A stretch of DNA of 64,000 nucleotides from Rickettsiales bacterium (GCA_041396965.1 JAWKXN010000001.1:1116001-1180000), one strand, 5' to 3'. Numbered from the stretch's first letter, positions 46,468-55,017 are shown. Made by a program: numbers and translations. Notes: generated by a model not told the origin, from the letters alone.

Positions 46468-49125
46468 ATGGCAACAAAAAAACCGTTAGTCCAAACAGGT
46501 GGGCAGTTAGAAGAATTAAAAGATGCAGATGCACTTGATTTAAGCGGTGTAAACACAATGATCGGGGCAACCGACGAAATTGATGGAAGCAAAGGGCTTG
46601 TGCCAGCTCCAACTATTGCTGATAAAAATAAATTCTTAAGAGGTGATGGCACTTATGCCGATGCTTTAACCGACGAAGAGAGAGCTGCTTTAGAACAAAC
46701 ATCTGGGGTTAACACCGGAGACCAAACTGATATTTCCGGTAACGCCGAAACTGTAAGTAGTATCGCTGGCAAAGTATCAGCGGGAAACAGTATTGAAATT
46801 AGTGGTGATGGCACAAACGATGTTCCTTATGCTATCTCAAAAAAACCACTGCTCAAGCTAATCGCTAATAACTGCGCATTGCCGAATAATTTTGCTGAAA
46901 GCACTAATCCGGTACAAAATTATCGCTCACCGCACAAAACTGGGAAAGAGGGGGTGTTCTTAAAAGAAATATTGTGGAAAAATGGTTATCTTGGCACTAA
47001 TCAAGAAAGTAATGGTTTTCATGATATAAATATAACCGCAGGAATTCTAGTAGCTGATAAATACCACCAGCTACTATTTAATGGACAAGTTAGCGGTACG
47101 ATGGCGAAGGAGTGGGGAACCGCTGTTGGTAAAGGCGATGTTTATATCCCACCGCACACATTATTTTGGATAAACTCTGACATGGAAGCGGCGGACGCTG
47201 ACTCCTCAGTTGTGACTGTAGCTGGTATCAACAGAGGTGCTAACACAGTAATAACATATTCTGGAGTTGCCCCAAAAAATGGTGATAAAATAAGGTTTGA
47301 ATCGGTAGGCGGAACTACTGAACTAAATTATGCTACAAATGGATTTACAGCTTACAAAGTCGCTAACCTTGACACTTTAGCAAATACTTTTGAGATAACT
47401 ACAATAGCTGATGCTGCTGTTAATTCTACAGGTTACAGCGCATGGACTTCTGGGGGTATTTCAAGACGAGTTTACAACTGGGTGTATAACGCGACCACAC
47501 CAGCGTTAAATGGTAATGGAGCGGGTGTAATTGGGCAAACCTATGCTAATAGGAAAGATTATACGATGGGCGTGGATTTGCCGGGCGGGATACTTCCGGC
47601 GACCATCCTCCCACTTACTCCAGCTAATGTAAATGCTGGAGCCATTCAGTCAGCGACTAAAGGGCAAGTGGGTAGCAATACGCTTAATGGCATTGGCGCG
47701 CTATACGCGGGTGCGCTTAATGTATCCGCTTGGTACGGTCAGGCGGGTGTAAATCAAGCGGGTTCTTTGTATAAAGCGACAACCGCCGCTAGCGGATATG
47801 CCGCGATGTCAGGTGGTTTAGTAAGTAGTATTGTTATGTCGTCTCAAGGTAGTGGTCATGACGCGCAATCCTTGCCTCCGCTCTTTATTGGTGGTGGCAG
47901 CAGTGGCGGGTTTGGTGTGGCGAATCAGGCTATATGGTCGCCACAAGCAATACTCGCTGAAGCTGGAGAAAATGACACGGTGCAAAGTGGAATATTAATA
48001 ACGGATAGTCTAGGAGTCGCCGGTAATCCTGACCTTAATGGCAATAATAGTATTTATGAGGTAGCTATTAACAATGAGGCAGGATTCATTAATTTTTCAG
48101 TAAATGGTGAATCAGCAATTGGGTGGCTGGCTAATAACACGCAGCAATTAGCTTTTATAGATGAGCTGCTGGCGAAAAATGTAAGGCTTGATTTTGCGGT
48201 GGTCGCTCTTGGCGTTAATGATTTTGGCTCTTACAATTATTCCGATCAGGATAGTAGGGTTGCCGCCAATAATAATACTATTATGGGTATCCTTAAAGCA
48301 AAAGGCGTTAAAAGAACAATAGCCGTTACCGTGCCACCACATACCACTGGTACATTTACCTCAGCGGGTGGTCAGTCAGCGGCAGTTATAACCGATGGCG
48401 TAAATACTCCATCAAATGATAATTACAAAGAAAATGGCAGGGTAGCAGCTTATAATACCGGTATCCGCACCGGCTCTATAATCACCAATCAAGATGGATT
48501 TATTGATCTAGCTGCTTTGGTCGCTGATCCAAGTGAGTCATGGAAATGGCGTAGCGCCGGACAATTTACTCTTGGTTATTATTCTGGCGTAAAATTCACT
48601 GATGATGGAATCCACGCTAATTCAACGGCGGGAATACCTTATAGCGCGTTATGGCTTGATATGGGAGCGGTTACCAATCCGACGACTCTTAAATATAATA
48701 AAGATTTAAGCAATCCTAGAAACGGTATAATCGGACAGATTATTCAAAGCAAATTGCCATCATCCGCACCGGTAAGTCTTACTACAGCTAATGGTAAAAC
48801 TGTAACCAGTATAGAATTGCCAGCAGGTCTTTGGAATGTGCAAGGCATAATAAAAACGGTTCTTGGCTCTGCTGATACTAGCGAGTTTATAGCTGGCATC
48901 TCACAAACCGATAATGGTTTTGGTAATGAGGACTCAACCAATATCTCACCAGATGTTTATACAGGAGCGACCGCCACTAAAACATTACTAGCGCCAACGC
49001 AAACAATAAAAGTACCAATCGGTAAAGTAGCCACGATTTACTTGGTAGTAAGAGTTAACTTTTCTACCGGTACCGCTAGTGCTTACGGCACTCTTACCGC
49101 CCATAGGATAGCTAATTTGTGGTAA
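46468..49125 (+). CDS. Large tail fibre/receptor-binding protein with SGNH hydrolase domain
   Basis: The 885-residue protein has an N-terminal shaft (NKFLRGDGTYADALTDEERA...), a central repetitive region and an SGNH/GDSL-type hydrolase domain. Block I is ILITDSLGVAG with candidate nucleophile S514; block III is ALGVNDFGS (G582, N584); block V is DDGIH with D713 and H716. A beta-rich C-terminal domain (SIELPAGLWNVQGIIKTVLG...) may bind the receptor. SGNH domains on fibres usually remove acetyl groups from host surface sugars. Activity is inferred. Confidence 0.8.
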   Translation: MATKKPLVQTGGQLEELKDADALDLSGVNTMIGATDEIDGSKGLVPAPTIADKNKFLRGDGTYADALTDEERAALEQTSGVNTGDQTDISGNAETVSSIAGKVSAGNSIEISGDGTNDVPYAISKKPLLKLIANNCALPNNFAESTNPVQNYRSPHKTGKEGVFLKEILWKNGYLGTNQESNGFHDINITAGILVADKYHQLLFNGQVSGTMAKEWGTAVGKGDVYIPPHTLFWINSDMEAADADSSVVTVAGINRGANTVITYSGVAPKNGDKIRFESVGGTTELNYATNGFTAYKVANLDTLANTFEITTIADAAVNSTGYSAWTSGGISRRVYNWVYNATTPALNGNGAGVIGQTYANRKDYTMGVDLPGGILPATILPLTPANVNAGAIQSATKGQVGSNTLNGIGALYAGALNVSAWYGQAGVNQAGSLYKATTAASGYAAMSGGLVSSIVMSSQGSGHDAQSLPPLFIGGGSSGGFGVANQAIWSPQAILAEAGENDTVQSGILITDSLGVAGNPDLNGNNSIYEVAINNEAGFINFSVNGESAIGWLANNTQQLAFIDELLAKNVRLDFAVVALGVNDFGSYNYSDQDSRVAANNNTIMGILKAKGVKRTIAVTVPPHTTGTFTSAGGQSAAVITDGVNTPSNDNYKENGRVAAYNTGIRTGSIITNQDGFIDLAALVADPSESWKWRSAGQFTLGYYSGVKFTDDGIHANSTAGIPYSALWLDMGAVTNPTTLKYNKDLSNPRNGIIGQIIQSKLPSSAPVSLTTANGKTVTSIELPAGLWNVQGIIKTVLGSADTSEFIAGISQTDNGFGNEDSTNISPDVYTGATATKTLLAPTQTIKVPIGKVATIYLVVRVNFSTGTASAYGTLTAHRIANLW

Positions 49126-49130
49126 GGATT

Positions 49131-49322
49131 ATGGCTGAAGAAAACAAAAACCGTAATCTTACGGATGCGGATGTCGCCGCTATCACTGAGGCTCTAAGAA
49201 ACAAAGTTATTAAGCAGTTTTACCAAGATTTGGGTAAAGGCGTATGGGGGCTGGTTTGGCGAGTAATCGTTCTTGCTCTTATAGCCATAGCCGCTTATGG
49301 CGCGCGAGAGTCGCTAAAATAA
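49131..49322 (+). CDS. Small membrane-anchored phage protein, 63 residues
   Basis: The start is ATG 49131 behind TAAGGATT. An acidic N-terminal helix (NRNLTDADVAAITEALRNKV) leads to one membrane helix (VWRVIVLALIAIAAY). It may be a holin-like or accessory lysis protein, though the 3TM holin lies further on. Confidence 0.68.
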   Translation: MAEENKNRNLTDADVAAITEALRNKVIKQFYQDLGKGVWGLVWRVIVLALIAIAAYGARESLK

Positions 49323-49327
49323 AAAAC

Positions 49328-50410
49328 TTATTTTGTAGATAAATTTGTATTCCCTTCAGCCTTCCAATTCTTAGCTAGGGATTGTGCCTTCTCTATTTGC
49401 GCTAGAGTCATTTTGTTTTCTAGTATATCTAGCAATTGTTTTGCCTCTGGCAAGCCTTTTGACGCTAATATACTAATATACATATAGGCTTTAACAAAAT
49501 CACTAGGAACGCCTTCTCCTAACATGTACATTTTACCAAGCTGGAAAAGAGCGGTTCCAAAAAACTTATCGCTTCTTGCCGATTTTTCAAACCATTCTAT
49601 TGATTTTTTATAGTCTATAGGAACCGCTTTACCTTCTTTATAGATAAAACCAAGCCTTGTCTGAGCGATAGATTGCCCTTGTTTAGCCGCTTTAAGATAC
49701 CAGTATAAAGATTTTTTATAATTTTTAGGAACATCCTCTCCGTTCATATATTTTTGAGCAAGACGTGCTTGAGCTGACGCCACACCTAACTTTGCCGCCT
49801 TCATCAGCCATTCTAATGATAACTTTTTATTTTTATCAAATCCACAGCACTCAGATTCATACATATCACTTAAAAAATATGAACCGATTTTGTCTCCTTG
49901 TTCAGCCGCCGCTTTACACCATTTTCCGGATTTGACGAAATCACTTTTTATTGTAGTACCAAAATTATACATTCCTGAAATAATATTTTCATCAAGAAAG
50001 CCAATTCCTAAGGATATTGAAGCTGGTAAATTTTCTTTAGATATTTTTACCATTTCATCATAATTATCTTTTACTCCTCTGTAGTAAGCGACGCATAAGA
50101 TAGATTGCGCCTCAACATCTCCTCGTTCGGCTAGCCATACTGTGTTAGCAAAATTATGTGTTTTATCGGATTGTTGCTCTACATCTCTATTAACTATATT
50201 CTCTTCTTCCATAGTTTTATAGCTGTTGTTTTTAGAAGATTTACCGCTATTTCCACTTATGGCTATTAGAAACATAAAACCAAATACTGATGCTAAAAAA
50301 CTCCAAGAGGTGCGGACACGCTCCTTAGGCTTATTAGCCCCACAATGTATACAGTTTTTAGCATCAGAGCTAAATTCTTTGCCGCAGTCTTTGCATTTGA
50401 TTAATGCCAT
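49328..50410 (-). CDS. Sel1-repeat protein with zinc ribbon and membrane helix (moron)
   Basis: The 360-residue protein has an N-terminal zinc ribbon (C-x2-C in KCKDCGKEF and C-x2-C in NCIHCGANKP), a membrane helix (about 36-52) and then at least five Sel1 repeats (for example ASAQARLAQKYMNGEDVPKN, YKKSLYWYLKAAKQGQSIAQ). Sel1 repeats bind proteins, often host factors. It is on the strand opposite to all late genes, next to an RHH regulator, so it is likely a lysogenic-conversion gene. Its function is unknown. Confidence 0.85.
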   Translation of the reverse strand: MALIKCKDCGKEFSSDAKNCIHCGANKPKERVRTSWSFLASVFGFMFLIAISGNSGKSSKNNSYKTMEEENIVNRDVEQQSDKTHNFANTVWLAERGDVEAQSILCVAYYRGVKDNYDEMVKISKENLPASISLGIGFLDENIISGMYNFGTTIKSDFVKSGKWCKAAAEQGDKIGSYFLSDMYESECCGFDKNKKLSLEWLMKAAKLGVASAQARLAQKYMNGEDVPKNYKKSLYWYLKAAKQGQSIAQTRLGFIYKEGKAVPIDYKKSIEWFEKSARSDKFFGTALFQLGKMYMLGEGVPSDFVKAYMYISILASKGLPEAKQLLDILENKMTLAQIEKAQSLAKNWKAEGNTNLSTK

Positions 50411-50418
50411 AACACAAC

Positions 50419-50571
50419 CTATTTTTTCTCTATACCCTGCTTGATAAGCTGGCGGATGGCTTCGTTACGACTACCGATACGGTTTTCATGTCGCCAGTCT
50501 TCAATTTCTGACAACTCAGCTTCTGACAAAAGAAGTTGAATAGATTTATTTTTTTTATCGCTCTTATCCAT
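50419..50571 (-). CDS. Ribbon-helix-helix regulator, 50 residues
   Basis: ATG 50571 encodes MDKSDKKNKSIQLLLSEAEL then SEIEDWRHENRIGSRNEAIR and QLIKQGIEKK, a CopG/Arc-type RHH fold. It lies 8 bp upstream of the Sel1 gene, so the two form an operon. It may repress its own promoter and the divergent antirepressor operon through the ACATGT repeats at 50609-50629. Confidence 0.72.
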   Translation of the reverse strand: MDKSDKKNKSIQLLLSEAELSEIEDWRHENRIGSRNEAIRQLIKQGIEKK

Positions 50572-50605
50572 AGGTAAAATCTTTACTTGTTATGTTCCTT
50601 GATAC

Positions 50606-50635
50606 TTGACATGTAAGACATGTACATGATATAGA
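50606..50635 (+). promoter_or_regulatory. Promoter and ACATGT-repeat operator of second antirepressor operon
   Basis: TTGACA (50606-50611) with TATAGA (50630-50635), spacing 18, reads toward the antirepressor. ACATGT at 50609-50614 and 50618-50623 plus ACATGA at 50624-50629 lie inside it and suit an RHH or other dimeric repressor. Confidence 0.5.
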
Positions 50636-50682
50636 TGAAAATGCTAATCTTTATCTATAACAACAGTAACAAGGAACACATC

Positions 50683-50895
50683 ATGTATAATTCAATCGCA
50701 AGCAAATTACAAGCCTTTACACAATCCGGCAATTATGGCGGGTTTGAGGATAATAACGGAGAAATCTACCTTTGCAGTAGAGGTTTTAACGGCGATGTTC
50801 GTCTGATACAGGCGAGCAATGGCAAGTTCTGGGATTTAACCAAAGAACAATTTAACGGCTTATTCAATAATATATCTGAAAAGGAGGCTGCGTAA
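50683..50895 (+). CDS. Hypothetical phage protein, 70 residues
   Basis: The start is ATG 50683 behind AAGGAAC. The product (MYNSIASKLQAFTQSGNYGG...) is soluble with a mixed alpha/beta pattern. Its TAA overlaps the antirepressor ATG by one base. No family is recognised. Confidence 0.62.
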   Translation: MYNSIASKLQAFTQSGNYGGFEDNNGEIYLCSRGFNGDVRLIQASNGKFWDLTKEQFNGLFNNISEKEAA

Positions 50896-51608
50896 TGTCT
50901 GATTTAATCATCCAGCAATTTGACGAGGCTGAAATCCGTATTATTGACGAAAACGGAGAACCATTATTTTGCGCTAAAGATGTTTGTGATGTTCTTGGAT
51001 ATGGAAATTCAAGGGAGGCTTTGTCAAAACATTGTAGAGAGGGGGGCGTCACGAAACGTGACACCCCTACATCTAGTGGTGAGCAATTAATGGCATACAT
51101 AAATGAAGGGAATCTTTATCGCCTAATCGCCAAAAGCAAATTACCCGCTGCTGAAAGATTTGAATCATGGGTGTTTGATGAAGTCCTCCCCTCCATCCGT
51201 AAGAAAGGACATTATGGTAAAGACCCTGTTGAGTTGCTCAACGACCCGTCAGCGATGCGTGGGCTATTATTAACCTATAGTGAAAAGGTGATTGCTTTGG
51301 AGAAGAAAGTAGAAACGGACGCGCCGAAAGTAACTTTCTATGACAGTTTTGCCAACACGGATGGTTTGTATAATTTACAGAACGCAGCCAGAGCGTTAGG
51401 GAAGCAGCCTAATTTGTTTATTCGCAAACTGAAAGAAAAATATTTATTCTATCAGGGTAAATCTTTAGTGCCCTACATTCAGTACCGACAACGAGGATTG
51501 TTTGACGTAAAAGTAACTATCGTTGATGACAAGCAGAGGGCGCAGACCTTCATAACGCCGAAAGGTTTACAGTTCTTCGGAAGTCAGACACAGGAAGCTG
51601 TAGCATAA
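50895..51608 (+). CDS. Antirepressor, BRO-N plus KilA-C (ANT) domains
   Basis: The 237-residue protein has BRO-N (IRIIDENGEPLFCAKDVCDV, LGYGNSREALSKHC, FESWVFDEVLPSIRKKGHYG) and the ANT/KilA-C domain (NLQNAARALGKQPNLFIRKL, FITPKGLQFF). It is expected to oppose the lysogenic repressor or a host regulator. A clear terminator follows. Confidence 0.92.
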   Translation: MSDLIIQQFDEAEIRIIDENGEPLFCAKDVCDVLGYGNSREALSKHCREGGVTKRDTPTSSGEQLMAYINEGNLYRLIAKSKLPAAERFESWVFDEVLPSIRKKGHYGKDPVELLNDPSAMRGLLLTYSEKVIALEKKVETDAPKVTFYDSFANTDGLYNLQNAARALGKQPNLFIRKLKEKYLFYQGKSLVPYIQYRQRGLFDVKVTIVDDKQRAQTFITPKGLQFFGSQTQEAVA

Positions 51609-51635
51609 GAAAATTAACCAATTAACCATTTTAGA

Positions 51636-51661
51636 CCCCGCCGTAACAAGCGGGGTTTTTT
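51636..51661 (+). terminator. Intrinsic terminator after antirepressor
   Basis: CCCCGC (51636-51641) pairs with GCGGGG (51650-51655), followed by six T (51656-51661). Confidence 0.88.
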
Positions 51662-51692
51662 AATAAATAGGGATAGAGAAAGAAGGTAGGAT

Positions 51693-52118
51693 ATGCCACA
51701 GTTCAACGATACCAGCAAAAAGCGTCGTGACACCTGTCACCCGCATCTTATTGATTTGATGAACGAGGCGATAAAAATAATGGATTTTACCATTGTTTGT
51801 GGGCACAGGGGTAAGCTGGCGCAGAATACGGCATTTATGACAGGCAGGAGCAAGTTAAAATTTCCTAACTCCAAACACAATAAAACGCCATCCCTTGCCA
51901 TAGATATAGCTCCAGTAAAATATAAGCCTAACGGGGCAATGTGGATAGACTGGAACGATATACAGAGCTTTGTTGATCTGTCGCAGGTGATATTTCCAAT
52001 TGCCGATAAGATGGGTATCCATGTTCGCTGGGGCGGCGACTTCAATATGGATGGAAGAAAAACCACCAATGACGCGTGGGACAAGGGACACTGGGAATTA
52101 ATGGGGATAGAATCATGA
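51693..52118 (+). CDS. Endolysin, M15 (VanY-type) peptidase
   Basis: The 141-residue enzyme cuts peptidoglycan peptide links at lysis. M15 zinc ligands are H62 and D71 in SKHNKTPSLAIDIAP and H133 in DKGHWEL, with E135 nearby. AAGGTAGGAT precedes ATG 51693. No signal peptide is seen, so it depends on the holin encoded next. Confidence 0.9.
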   Translation: MPQFNDTSKKRRDTCHPHLIDLMNEAIKIMDFTIVCGHRGKLAQNTAFMTGRSKLKFPNSKHNKTPSLAIDIAPVKYKPNGAMWIDWNDIQSFVDLSQVIFPIADKMGIHVRWGGDFNMDGRKTTNDAWDKGHWELMGIES

Positions 52119-52522
52119 GCGTTGTACTCCCAATAGTTGAGATTGTCGGCGGGCTTATAGATAAGCTGATACCTGATAAGGAGGAGGCGGCAAAAGCGAA
52201 GGAGAGACTAAAAGAACTAGACCTAAAAGAACTGGAGTTGCACCTTCAGGCAAGGCAAATGCAGGCGGATGTCAACAAGACGGAAGCCACGCATAAGTCT
52301 ATATTTGTTGCTGGCTGGCGACCTTTTATTGGCTGGGTATGCGGGATAGCCTTCTTCTATCATTTTGTTTTCCAGCCCATGCTGGTGTTCATTATGGCGG
52401 TGCAAGGTGTAGAAGTTAAGCTGCCACAGTTTGATATGAGTTCTTTGCTAACCGTTCTTATGGGAATGTTAGGTCTTGGCACTTTACGCACCGCTGAAAA
52501 AATTAAGGGCGTGAGCAAGTGA
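52115..52522 (+). CDS. 3TM-type holin
   Basis: The 135-residue product starts at ATG 52115, overlapping the endolysin stop as ATGA. A charged N-terminal coiled helix (about 20-55) is followed by WRPFIGWVCGIAFFYHFVFQ and further hydrophobic helices, as in the Holin_3TM family. It releases endolysin through the inner membrane. Confidence 0.85.
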   Translation: MSVVLPIVEIVGGLIDKLIPDKEEAAKAKERLKELDLKELELHLQARQMQADVNKTEATHKSIFVAGWRPFIGWVCGIAFFYHFVFQPMLVFIMAVQGVEVKLPQFDMSSLLTVLMGMLGLGTLRTAEKIKGVSK

Positions 52523-52532
52523 CCGTGTATAT

Positions 52533-52572
52533 GTTCAAAATAAGTTCAAGATAGGTTCAGCGTTGAACCTAT
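52533..52572. repeat. Helically phased GTTCA repeats and hairpin near attR
   Basis: GTTCA occurs at 52533, 52544 and 52555, exactly 11 bp apart, and TGAAC follows at 52564. ATAGGTTCA/TGAACCTAT (52551-52559, 52564-52572) is a perfect 9-bp stem with a 4-nt loop but no T run. The 473 bp from 52523 to 52995 contain no gene; besides these they hold the 19-bp repeat (52736-52754) and attR. Excisionase or integrase arm binding is possible. Confidence 0.45.
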
Positions 52573-52796
52573 TCGCTTGGTAATTGTTTGTTATATAAGC
52601 TGTAATTTTTAGCGCTAAATAAAAACACCAAAACTTTTACACGTCAGAAAAATATGTAAAGATTTTATAGTTTTTTTGATGTATGTTATTTTTTCGCTCC
52701 ATACTGTATGGGATAAAAAATTAACATAGCCAATATTTTACGAAAAAATTACGAATAAAATAGAGTAGTATTTTGATATAAAAGAAGTTGTTTATG

Positions 52797-52828
52797 CCGG
52801 CTCGAGGCACCACCCCATGTTTCTGATA
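52797..52828. repeat. attR, 32-bp core direct repeat
   Basis: This is the exact second copy of the tRNA-Phe 3' segment at 9813-9844. It marks the right end of the phage; host DNA resumes after 52828. Confidence 0.95.
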
Positions 52829-52995
52829 TTTTTTATTTTGTAACTCAAGGTACATTTCATGCTTTTGAGACATTTAGTATTTTATATGAGCATAAAATAA
52901 TGTTATGTTATAACATAATGAAAACTCTATTGACTAAGTTAATAAATTGCAATAATTAAGTATAAGCCTATCAAAATATATATGGAAGAATAAAC

Positions 52996-53925
52996 ATGGA
53001 CGCTATAATCCGTGAGAAAATGAAATCTGAGAAAGAAAAAGCGAAAGATATAGCCTATACCATTAACCATGCTCTAGTATGCGCTACTACTGATATAATT
53101 GATCCTTTTGTCGCCGCTTGGTCACAAAAAAATCTAGGAAAGAAATTACATACAAGCTGGTGTAATTTTACCCATGATCACAGCCATGACCTTAGCGATA
53201 ATCATGCTCATAGTCATCACGACCATAATAACCGTCATAAACATATCCATAAATGCGACGCTCATCATCCTTGCGATGAAAAAGCGACCTTTGGCGGTTC
53301 ATTGAAACACTGGATTATAGGAGAGGCGATCGGTGACATTGGAGCTGTTCCAGTGACTATCGCCTTTCAGAGATTTACCCCCAAATTTATGGATTGGTTA
53401 AATGATAGCATGGAGAAAGTTCTCGGCAATCAATACAAAAATAGCGCGCGAATCGCCGCTAAGAAATGGGCTAAAAATAGTGGGATAAACAATAATTCTC
53501 TAAAAATAAAAGAATATGAAAATGAAATATATAATTATGAGGTAAAGCATTTTGGACAAGCGGCGGTGTGGACGGTAGCGTCAGTTGGTCTAAACATAGC
53601 CTCTCAAAAATTTATCACCGGCAACAAACATCCAGTTTCATATCTACTACTATATAAATCACTAGGAGCGGCGACTAGCGCCAGCATATTACTTGGAGGA
53701 AGGGCATACATGCCGGAAAAATTCCATTCATGGGACAAATGGACAGCCGACAATATGTTCTCTCCAGCGACTAAAACAATAGGTAAGTTGTTTGGAGTAA
53801 AGGAAAAAGAAGTAGAAAATATACTGAAGAAAGAAAAAAGCCTAACCGACTCCTCATGGCAGGAAAAAATAGATACCGACAAAAGCCAGCAGCTACAAAA
53901 AAAAGATAAGTCTGTAACTATATGA
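52996..53925 (+). CDS. Unknown host protein with His-rich segment
   Basis: The 309-residue protein is not recognised. Residues 52-91 contain about 14 His with Asp, Asn and Cys, which could bind zinc, nickel or copper. Downstream is an alpha-helical part with hydrophobic stretches (AVPVTIAFQRF; AAVWTVASVGLNIA; YLLLYKSLGAATSASILLGG), perhaps membrane-associated, and a charged tail. It lies just outside attR, so it is chromosomal rather than phage-borne, and is followed by the second IS200/IS605 copy. Confidence 0.7.
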   Translation: MDAIIREKMKSEKEKAKDIAYTINHALVCATTDIIDPFVAAWSQKNLGKKLHTSWCNFTHDHSHDLSDNHAHSHHDHNNRHKHIHKCDAHHPCDEKATFGGSLKHWIIGEAIGDIGAVPVTIAFQRFTPKFMDWLNDSMEKVLGNQYKNSARIAAKKWAKNSGINNNSLKIKEYENEIYNYEVKHFGQAAVWTVASVGLNIASQKFITGNKHPVSYLLLYKSLGAATSASILLGGRAYMPEKFHSWDKWTADNMFSPATKTIGKLFGVKEKEVENILKKEKSLTDSSWQEKIDTDKSQQLQKKDKSVTI

Positions 53926-53936
53926 TTACTCAGCAA

Positions 53937-54474
53937 GTGAATCTCCGCCAGCTTACGCAGGCGGTTTCACTCTAGTTCAAGCTTCGCTTGGCCACAATCT
54001 TCCTGCCCTTGTTTTTCTATATAACGCTGTATAATCTTTTCATTTATCCCCACCGTAGAAACAAAATAACTGCCCGACCATATACTATCTGTACCCCAAT
54101 ACACCTTTTTGAGAAACGGAAACTTTACCTTGATTTTGCGTGCTGTATTCGTCTTAATTATTCGTACAACATCTCCTACGCTCATCTTTGGAGGAATAGA
54201 CACAAGAATATGTATATGATCTTTATCATCATTATATTCCATAATATCTATTTCTGGATAATGTTCCGTTATTTCATAGAGTCTATTCCTCAAAAATTCG
54301 CTAACACCTTCGTTGATAATCTTACGACGGTATTTAGTCGCAAAAACAAGGTGATAGTGACATAGATAGATGCAGTTATTTTGTTTCCTGTAACTCATAT
54401 ATTATTTGTAGCAGGAAGATTGTAGCTGCGCTACATCCGCCAGCTCACGCAGGCGGTCTTAGAACGCGGATAAA
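53937..54474 (-). mobile_element. IS200/IS605-type element, copy 2
   Basis: The 538-bp element is the same length as copy 1 (16943-17480), in reverse orientation, with the same ends. Its right edge lies 27 bp past the infC stop, so it did not break a gene. It carries tnpA only. Confidence 0.9.
53967..54398 (-). CDS. tnpA: IS200/IS605 TnpA, Y1 HUH transposase
   Basis: The 143-residue translation is the same as copy 1. The HUH motif is in DHIHILVSIPP, and the catalytic tyrosine is near the C-terminus. Confidence 0.95.
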   Translation of the reverse strand: MSYRKQNNCIYLCHYHLVFATKYRRKIINEGVSEFLRNRLYEITEHYPEIDIMEYNDDKDHIHILVSIPPKMSVGDVVRIIKTNTARKIKVKFPFLKKVYWGTDSIWSGSYFVSTVGINEKIIQRYIEKQGQEDCGQAKLELE

Positions 54475-54501
54475 TAAGTTAGATAGCTAACTACTATCAA
54501 G

Positions 54502-55017
54502 CTATTTATTAGGGATAACCATCATGGAAATTTGCCGACCTTCAATACGTGGGGATTGCTCCACCTTAGAGTGTTCCGCTAACATTTCTTGCACCTGATT
54601 TATAACTTTCATACCAAGCTCCGAATGGCTCGCCTCCCGACCACGAAAACGCAGCGTAATCTTAACCTTATCACCATCATTTAAGAATGAGATAGCATTA
54701 CGCATTTTTATTTCCAAATCATGTTTATCAATCATTGGACGCAATTTTATCTCTTTTACTACAATGGTTTTTTGTTTTTTACGGGCTTCATGCGCTCTCT
54801 TCTGCGCTTCATAACGATATTTTCCGTAATCAAGAACCTTACATACTGGGGGAGAGGCATTGGGAGAAATCTCCACCAAATCAAGCCCAGATCTCTCAGC
54901 GAGCTTAATACCTTCTTGTACAGAAACTACACCTACCATATTTCCACTCGCGTCAATCAATCTAATTGAGGAAGCGATAATGTCACGATTAATACGCGGT
55001 TCATCAGCACGACTCAT
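54502..55017 (-). CDS. infC: Translation initiation factor IF-3
   Basis: The 171-residue factor binds the 30S subunit and checks the start codon. Both domains are present: N-terminal (EPRINRDIIASSIRLIDASG, GLDLVEISPNASPPVCKVLD, YGKYRYE) and C-terminal (KEIKLRPMIDKHDLEIKMRN, VKITLRFRGRE). It lies 174 bp after thrS, a common order. The gap holds no gene. Rare AUU starts occur for infC but ATG 55017 is present here. Confidence 0.96.
   Translation of the reverse strand: MSRADEPRINRDIIASSIRLIDASGNMVGVVSVQEGIKLAERSGLDLVEISPNASPPVCKVLDYGKYRYEAQKRAHEARKKQKTIVVKEIKLRPMIDKHDLEIKMRNAISFLNDGDKVKITLRFRGREASHSELGMKVINQVQEMLAEHSKVEQSPRIEGRQISMMVIPNK

Larger units (their letters stand above)
9813..52828 (+). 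mobile_element. Complete temperate phage (contractile-tail type), about 43 kb
   Basis: The element runs between the two 32-bp att repeats and contains all expected modules in order: integrase/excisionase, leftward early genes, immunity, rightward early genes, replication, packaging, head, tail, baseplate, fibres and lysis. DUF3383 sheath, tube and gpJ-type baseplate genes make it a myovirus-type particle. No structural gene looks broken; the only obvious lesion is an IS200/IS605 insertion in the immunity region. Inducibility is inferred, not shown. Confidence 0.93.

Noticed and set aside
52551..52572. Intrinsic terminator for the late operon
   Set aside because: The 9-bp stem is perfect but no T run follows; recorded instead with the phased GTTCA array.
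9813..52828. CRISPR arrays or rRNA genes
   Set aside because: No regularly spaced repeat-spacer pattern and no rRNA-like sequence were seen anywhere in the window.
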